64,000 nucleotides of DNA from Anaerolineales bacterium (GTDB lineage: Bacteria; Chloroflexota; Anaerolineae; Anaerolineales; DRMV01): contig JALVVL010000007.1 of the NCBI GenBank assembly GCA_027023425.1, positions 25,205-89,204 of the forward strand, given 5' to 3'. Made by a program: the position numbers and the translations under genes. Below are positions 59,989 through 64,000 of the stretch, piece by piece. The notes under the pieces are model-generated. The model had not been told where the DNA came from and searched no databases. It was given only the letters and a program-made list of their open reading frames with translations. Every line of letters begins with the position of its first letter. Position 1 is the first letter of the stretch.

Positions 59989-60448
59989 TAGAAAAACCAC
60001 AGAGGACACAGAAAAAATCTGTGTAATCTGTGTAATCTGTGGTTTTTACCCTTGGCGTCCTTCGTGTTCTTGGCGCCCTTGGCGTTAACCTCTTTGCGCT
60101 CTCTGCGCCTCTGCTTCCTCTGCGCCTTTGCGTTTCCCTTGGCGTCTTTGGCGTTACCATCCACCGATTTACACAGATTTACACCGATTGAAGAAAAACC
60201 ACAGAAAACACAGAAATTTGCAGAGAACACAGAAAAAATCTGTGTAATCTGTGGTTTTTGTCTTTGGCGTCCTCTGTGTCCTTGGCGCCCTTGGCGTTAA
60301 CCTCTTTGCGCTCTCTGTGCCTCTGTTTCCTCTGCGTCTTTGCCTTTCCCTTGGCGCCCTTGGCGTCCTTCTGCAAATCCTAAATCGCTAATCTTCTCAT
60401 CTGTGCTAATCTGTGTAATCTCTGTGGTTTTCTCTCTGCATCTTTGCG
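59989..60448. repeat. CACAGAGG/CTCTGCGCC mosaic repeat region
   Basis: The region contains two large blocks with AACCACAGAGGACACAGAAA, ATCTGTGTAATCTGTGTAAT, CCTTGGCGTCC and CTCTGCGCCTCTG words, again matching the other mosaic regions. It lies between convergent genes. No credible gene is seen. The stop of the M1-type lipoprotein abuts its right edge. Confidence 0.85.
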
Positions 60449-62032
60449 TTACCCCCCTTTTGACGGTGTGGCGGTGGGCGTTGGAGTTGGCGTAGGCCAC
60501 GGCGGCGTGGGCGTTGGCGTGGGGGTTGGAATTGGCACGGCGAGGTAGGCTTTTATGAGTGGGGTAAGGTCAACCTTTGTGTGGGCGCGGAGGATGCGGA
60601 AAAAGTCGTCGCGCGTTGCCAATTTGCTATTCATTTGGCGGGCGTAATCTCGCAAAAAGGCAAAGAATGCTTTATCTCCCATTTTAGCCCTCAGCGCAGC
60701 GATAAACTCAGCACCATGCAAATACACAGCGCGAAAATACCCCATCATTGTGCCGCTGTGGTAGATGTCCATGCCCACATTTCCCTTTGGTGCGAGCGCT
60801 TTTACCCTGAAAAACCACCACCACTTTTGAAGGTGGTACTCATTCTCGTAAAAAAGGCTTTCGCTGTAAGTTGCTAAAGCCTCATCCAGCCACGGCTCAA
60901 GCGCCGGGTCATTGCCCACTTTGTCATACCACCACTGGTGGGCTGTTTCGTGCACAGCCAAGGCAATGAGGTTGTCCTTGACCGTGCCGTTCCAGTGGGA
61001 GAAATAATCCTCTGAAAGGAGCGCCGCTCCGCTAAACTCCATTCCATCCGAAACCGATGCCTCGGCCACTGTGAATGTGGAGCGCCCGTAGCCGAGCCCG
61101 AACAATTTGCCGTAAAGCAAAAGCGCCTTTGCAACATTGTAGGCCACCGCTTCGGCGGCTGGTTTTTGCGATGGCAAGGCATAAACCAAAACTTTTGTCT
61201 TGCCCGCTTGCCGTTCCGTTTTTTGCCATTTAGCGCTTATGAAAACAGCGCACGCGCGGGCGTTGGTTAGTTTGCCTTCCCACCGCCCGTTTTTGAGCCT
61301 GAGGGGCATACTTCCAACCGCTGTTGTTCCCGCCGGGGCGTCTTTTATTTTCAGGCTGAGGGTGAAATCGGATGGTTCTTGCGCTATGTGCTCCCCGTAT
61401 GGCAAGTAAGGGTGCCAAAGCCAGCCTTTGCTCGTGCGGGGTACAATAGCCGGATACCACCACATCAGGTTTATTTGCTCACCTGTGTAGTAGAAAAGCC
61501 CCATGCGCGCCTTGAGCGGGATTTTCCAGCGGTAAGTCAGGTGCACAGTCGTGGTTGAATTGGGCGGCAGCGGCTTCGGCAATGGCAAAGTCAGCCGCGT
61601 ATCGCTCAGCGAAGGGGGAACTTTTTTGCCATCAATCACGGCAGATTGCAGAACAAATCCCCCACCGTGATTTGGCTCTACGTCAAAAACCAGTTTTTTG
61701 AGTGTAGTCCCGCTGCGGTTGGGGTATTGGAGCGTTTCCTCTACTGTGATGGTGTGCGCGTAAAAGTCCAGTTCCCCGTTGAGGGAATAGCGAGGGCGCA
61801 ATAGGGGCCGCGGCGTCGGCGTTGGAGTGGGGATAGTGGGCGTTGGGCTGGGTGTTTGTGTGGGCGTTGCGGTGGGGATGAAAGTCGCCGTAGGCGTGAA
61901 CGGCCGAAACGCCGTTGGGCTGTGAGTGGGGGTGGGGGTTAGCGTGGCTGGCGTGATGGGAACGGCGTGAGGCGCACACGACGCGCTCAGCACTCCCAAT
62001 ATCACAACCGCGGCTATGGTGAACTTTTTCAC
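60449..62032 (-). CDS. M1-type lipoprotein metallopeptidase
   Basis: This 527-residue protein starts with a lipoprotein signal (MKKFTIAAVVILGVLSASC, lipobox LSASC) and a Thr/Pro-rich linker up to about 80. The M1 domain follows, with zinc motif HETAHQWW (His361, Glu362, His365) and third ligand Glu384 in WLDEALATYSE. The M1 N-terminal beta-domain lies before (about 85-270). A second Thr-Pro repeat tail (about 500-527) ends it. It is probably an extracellular aminopeptidase for nutrient peptides. The exact exopeptidase GAMEN motif is not clear. It converges on the receiver gene. Confidence 0.85.
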   Translation of the reverse strand: MKKFTIAAVVILGVLSASCAPHAVPITPATLTPTPTHSPTAFRPFTPTATFIPTATPTQTPSPTPTIPTPTPTPRPLLRPRYSLNGELDFYAHTITVEETLQYPNRSGTTLKKLVFDVEPNHGGGFVLQSAVIDGKKVPPSLSDTRLTLPLPKPLPPNSTTTVHLTYRWKIPLKARMGLFYYTGEQINLMWWYPAIVPRTSKGWLWHPYLPYGEHIAQEPSDFTLSLKIKDAPAGTTAVGSMPLRLKNGRWEGKLTNARACAVFISAKWQKTERQAGKTKVLVYALPSQKPAAEAVAYNVAKALLLYGKLFGLGYGRSTFTVAEASVSDGMEFSGAALLSEDYFSHWNGTVKDNLIALAVHETAHQWWYDKVGNDPALEPWLDEALATYSESLFYENEYHLQKWWWFFRVKALAPKGNVGMDIYHSGTMMGYFRAVYLHGAEFIAALRAKMGDKAFFAFLRDYARQMNSKLATRDDFFRILRAHTKVDLTPLIKAYLAVPIPTPTPTPTPPWPTPTPTPTATPSKGG

Positions 62033-62068
62033 AAAAATCCCCTTTGCGTTGTAGGCTGGTTCCTTCGC

Positions 62069-62356
62069 CTATGTTTTTATCGCTTCGGCAAATTGGGCGA
62101 TCTCGGCGAGCAAAGCAAAGGCTTCGTCGGCGCCTTCTTTGATTATTCCCAACAATTCCCAATCTACCTTGAACTCGGGGTTTGAGCGGCCTTCGCGCTC
62201 CATCAGTTTTTCAGCGGTGCTTATCATGCCCAAAGCGTTTTGTAGGTCGTGTTTGAAGCGGCGGATTCCTTCAAAATAGCGCTTTCGCTCTTCTTCCGGC
62301 CTGCTGTTTATCAGCGCGGCAAGTTCTTCCCACACGGAGTTGGATTCAGCCTTCAT
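62069..62356 (-). CDS. Orphan histidine-kinase-dimerisation-like protein
   Basis: This 95-residue protein is helical and has RRFKHDLQNALGMISTAEKL, which looks like an H-box with His36, as in DHp domains of histidine kinases or in Spo0B-like phosphotransferases. No ATPase (N, G) motifs are present. A GGAGGAAAACA site precedes the ATG. The gene overlaps the 3' end of lysS by 11 bp, so they are cotranscribed. I infer a possible phosphotransfer or regulatory helper, maybe linked to the receiver protein at 58831-59952. A structural coiled-coil is the plain alternative. Confidence 0.55.
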   Translation of the reverse strand: MKAESNSVWEELAALINSRPEEERKRYFEGIRRFKHDLQNALGMISTAEKLMEREGRSNPEFKVDWELLGIIKEGADEAFALLAEIAQFAEAIKT

Positions 62357-63923
62357 TGTTTTCCTCCGCGGTAGGGTTCTCGGTTACTTCGCTCGGGGGT
62401 TTAGCGTTCTCGCGCTCGCGCAGGTGCGGGAACAGGATGACTTCGCGGATGCTTCGCTTGTCGGTGAAAATCATGGTCAGGCGGTCAATGCCCATTCCGA
62501 AACCGCCGTTTGGGGGCATGCCGTAGCGCATGGCGCGCAGGTAGTCTTCGTCAATTGGATGCCGTTCCTCGTCATCGGCGGCGTAAGTGCGCCCCATTTC
62601 CAAAAAACGCGCTTCTTGGTCTAAGGGGTCGTTCAATTCGGTGAAGGCATTGCAAAGTTCCATGCCGCCGATAAAGCCCTCAAACCGCTCCACCATTGTG
62701 GGGTCGCCGGGCATGGCTTTGGCAAGCGGGGAAATGTCGCGCGGGTAGTTGTAGAGGAATGTCGGCTGGATGAAGTTGGGTTCAAGGTAATCGGAGACGA
62801 GTTGGTCAATCAGTTTGCCGCGCGAAGCATTTGGTTTTGGTTCAATGCCTTTTTTCTTCATTGCAGCGGCAAGTTCTTCGGCGGTGGGGTAATCTTTGAT
62901 GTCAATGCCGACGGCTTCAATCAGCCCTTGTCGCAACTCCACGCGCCGCCACGGCGGGTTGAGGTCAATTTCATGCCCTTGCCAAGTGAGCGTGCGCTTG
63001 CCGAGCACGCGGTCGGCTACGAAGGCTATCATTTCCTCCGCAAATTCCATCACTTTGAAGTAGTCGGCATATGCCCAGTAAAACTCCAGTTGTGTAAATT
63101 CGGGGTTGTGCTTGAAAGAGATGCCCTCATTGCGGAAATCTCTGCCGATTTCATAGACTTTTTCGTACATGCCGACGAGCAGGCGTTTGAGGTAAAGTTC
63201 AAACGAAATGCGAAGGTAAAGTTTCTGTTTGAGTTGGTTGTGGTAGGTGATGAACGGGCGCGCCGCCGCGCCGCCGTAAATTGGCTGTAGGATGGGGGTT
63301 TCCACTTCCAAAAAGCCGTGGTCGTCCAAAAAATCGCGCAGGGCGCGCACGATTTTGGCGCGGGTGCGGAAAATTTCGCGCACTTCGGGGTTGACGGCGA
63401 GGTCGGCGTAGCGTTGGCGGTAGCGGGTTTCGGGGTCGGCGAGGACGGCGTGGCGCACCACCTTGCCGTCCACCACTTCATCCTTTGCCGGTGGAAGCGG
63501 TGTGATGGCCTTGGCGAGCATCCTGAAATCCTCAACCCGTACGGTGATTTCGCCGCTGCGGGTGCGGAAAAGCACACCGGTGGCTTGGACGAAGTCGCCG
63601 AGGTCAAAAAATTTGTTGAAAAGTTTGAGCCTATCCTTGCCGATGTCGTTAGCGCGCAGGAAAAGTTGAATGCGCCCTGTGGCGTCTTCAATGTGGGCGA
63701 AGGTGATTTTGCCCATCGGGCGCATAGAGCGCAGGCGACCGGCCACCGTGACGCGCGGCCCGGTTTCCTCGCCCGCCTGCTCCGAGGCCAAAAACGCGGC
63801 TTTAGCCTCCTCGGCGGTGTGGGTGCGCTCAGCGCGGTTGGGGTAGGGCTCAATGCCCATTTCGCGCAAGCGCTCAAGTTTTTCCAGACGCACTTTTTCC
63901 AAGGGTGTAAGTTCGGTCGGCAT
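62346..63923 (-). CDS. lysS: Lysyl-tRNA synthetase, class II
   Basis: This 525-residue enzyme charges tRNA(Lys). The N-terminal OB-fold anticodon-binding domain is at about 55-155 (VTVAGRLRSMRPMGKITFAH). The class II motifs follow: motif 1 near RAKIVRALRDFLDDHGFLEV, motif 2 YEIGRDFRNEGISFKHNPEF and motif 3 GFGMGIDRLTMIFTDKRSIR. Length is usual. The end has an extra acidic-polar stretch. Promoter: an extended -10 (TGTTATAAT on the minus strand) ends 33 bp upstream of the ATG, with no good -35. Confidence 0.97.
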   Translation of the reverse strand: MPTELTPLEKVRLEKLERLREMGIEPYPNRAERTHTAEEAKAAFLASEQAGEETGPRVTVAGRLRSMRPMGKITFAHIEDATGRIQLFLRANDIGKDRLKLFNKFFDLGDFVQATGVLFRTRSGEITVRVEDFRMLAKAITPLPPAKDEVVDGKVVRHAVLADPETRYRQRYADLAVNPEVREIFRTRAKIVRALRDFLDDHGFLEVETPILQPIYGGAAARPFITYHNQLKQKLYLRISFELYLKRLLVGMYEKVYEIGRDFRNEGISFKHNPEFTQLEFYWAYADYFKVMEFAEEMIAFVADRVLGKRTLTWQGHEIDLNPPWRRVELRQGLIEAVGIDIKDYPTAEELAAAMKKKGIEPKPNASRGKLIDQLVSDYLEPNFIQPTFLYNYPRDISPLAKAMPGDPTMVERFEGFIGGMELCNAFTELNDPLDQEARFLEMGRTYAADDEERHPIDEDYLRAMRYGMPPNGGFGMGIDRLTMIFTDKRSIREVILFPHLRERENAKPPSEVTENPTAEENNEG

Positions 63924-63955
63924 GGCATTCCTCGGTTTTGGGGTTTTGGTTGAGG

Positions 63956-63964
63956 ATTATAACA
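63956..63964 (-). promoter_or_regulatory. Extended -10 promoter element for lysS
   Basis: On the minus strand TGT then TATAAT lies about 35 bp upstream of the ATG at 63923. The -35 region is not recognisable. The window ends 36 bp beyond it in another CACAGATT-type repeat start. Confidence 0.45.
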
Positions 63965-63986
63965 TTGAGGTAACTGATGGTGGATA

Positions 63987-64000
63987 AAAACCACAGATTG
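63987..64000. repeat. Start of a further CACAGATT-type repeat
   Basis: AAACCACAGATTG runs into the window edge. It probably continues as another repeat copy beyond it. Confidence 0.5.

Noticed and set aside
1..64000. tRNA, rRNA, tmRNA and IS transposase genes
   Set aside because: I looked for T-loop-like sequences, rRNA landmarks and transposase-like proteins and saw none I could support; a covariance-model scan would settle the RNA genes.

Overview
The window reads as a stretch of a bacterial chromosome, most likely from the Chloroflexota (Anaerolineae-like). I infer this from the gene families and their style; no rRNA is present to prove it. Pointers are a class A penicillin-binding protein with the long C-terminal extension I associate with this group, LytR-CpsA-Psr and NurA/HAS-barrel genes side by side, a B. 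subtilis-type S12 insertion, zinc-type S14, S4 and L36, and many Thr-Pro-rich lipoprotein linkers. Coding density is high and GC content moderately high. Gene ends overlap often (ATGA, TGATG).

Layout. 1-14.4 kb: yvcK on the plus strand meets a minus-strand block of methyltransferase, phospholipase D-like lipoprotein, PBP-like protein, small membrane protein, LytR-CpsA-Psr protein, HAS-barrel protein, NurA, phosphoribosyltransferase, MEMO/AmrB and Lon-like protease. 14.6-26.6 kb: mostly plus-strand metabolic and unknown genes (2-hydroxyacid dehydrogenase, ICMT-like, SDR, DUF115-like, HEAT-like, GNAT, two DegV, a 241-residue unknown and a DUF505-like protein), with NAD kinase on the minus strand. 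26.9-48.9 kb: a nearly complete str-S10-spc-alpha ribosomal superoperon (rpsL to rpsI, with fusA, tuf, secY, adk, map, rpoA and truA). 49-64 kb: MazG, a two-LamG-like-domain surface protein, gatB, a small YgiT/DUF4258 toxin-antitoxin-like pair, two tandem glutamate dehydrogenases, an HTH protein plus receiver/roadblock protein, an M1-type lipoprotein peptidase, an orphan histidine-kinase-dimerisation-like protein and lysS.

The ribosomal superoperon appears to be driven from at least three promoters that can be read directly: before rpsL, in the long leader between rpsJ and rplC, and before rpmJ. Intercistronic hairpins in rpsL-rpsG, rpsG-fusA, the rplC leader and secY-adk are candidates for feedback or processing. 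infA is missing from its usual map-rpmJ position. A 189-bp MITE-like element sits there instead, and a second copy sits just upstream of the rpsL promoter.

The most unusual features are: (i) a bifunctional PBP homologue in which the SxxK, SxN, KTG and glycosyltransferase ED motifs are all altered; (ii) that MITE-like pair; (iii) a composite mosaic repeat (8-bp array, GTAGAG linker, CACAGATT-type palindromic units) found in several intergenic regions and abutting stop and start codons; (iv) paired inverted REP-like units at three loci; (v) a free-standing HAS-barrel protein next to NurA with no HerA ATPase in the window; and (vi) two perfect DnaA boxes 21 bp apart outside any visible origin. 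I found no rRNA, tRNA, CRISPR array, prophage or IS transposase.
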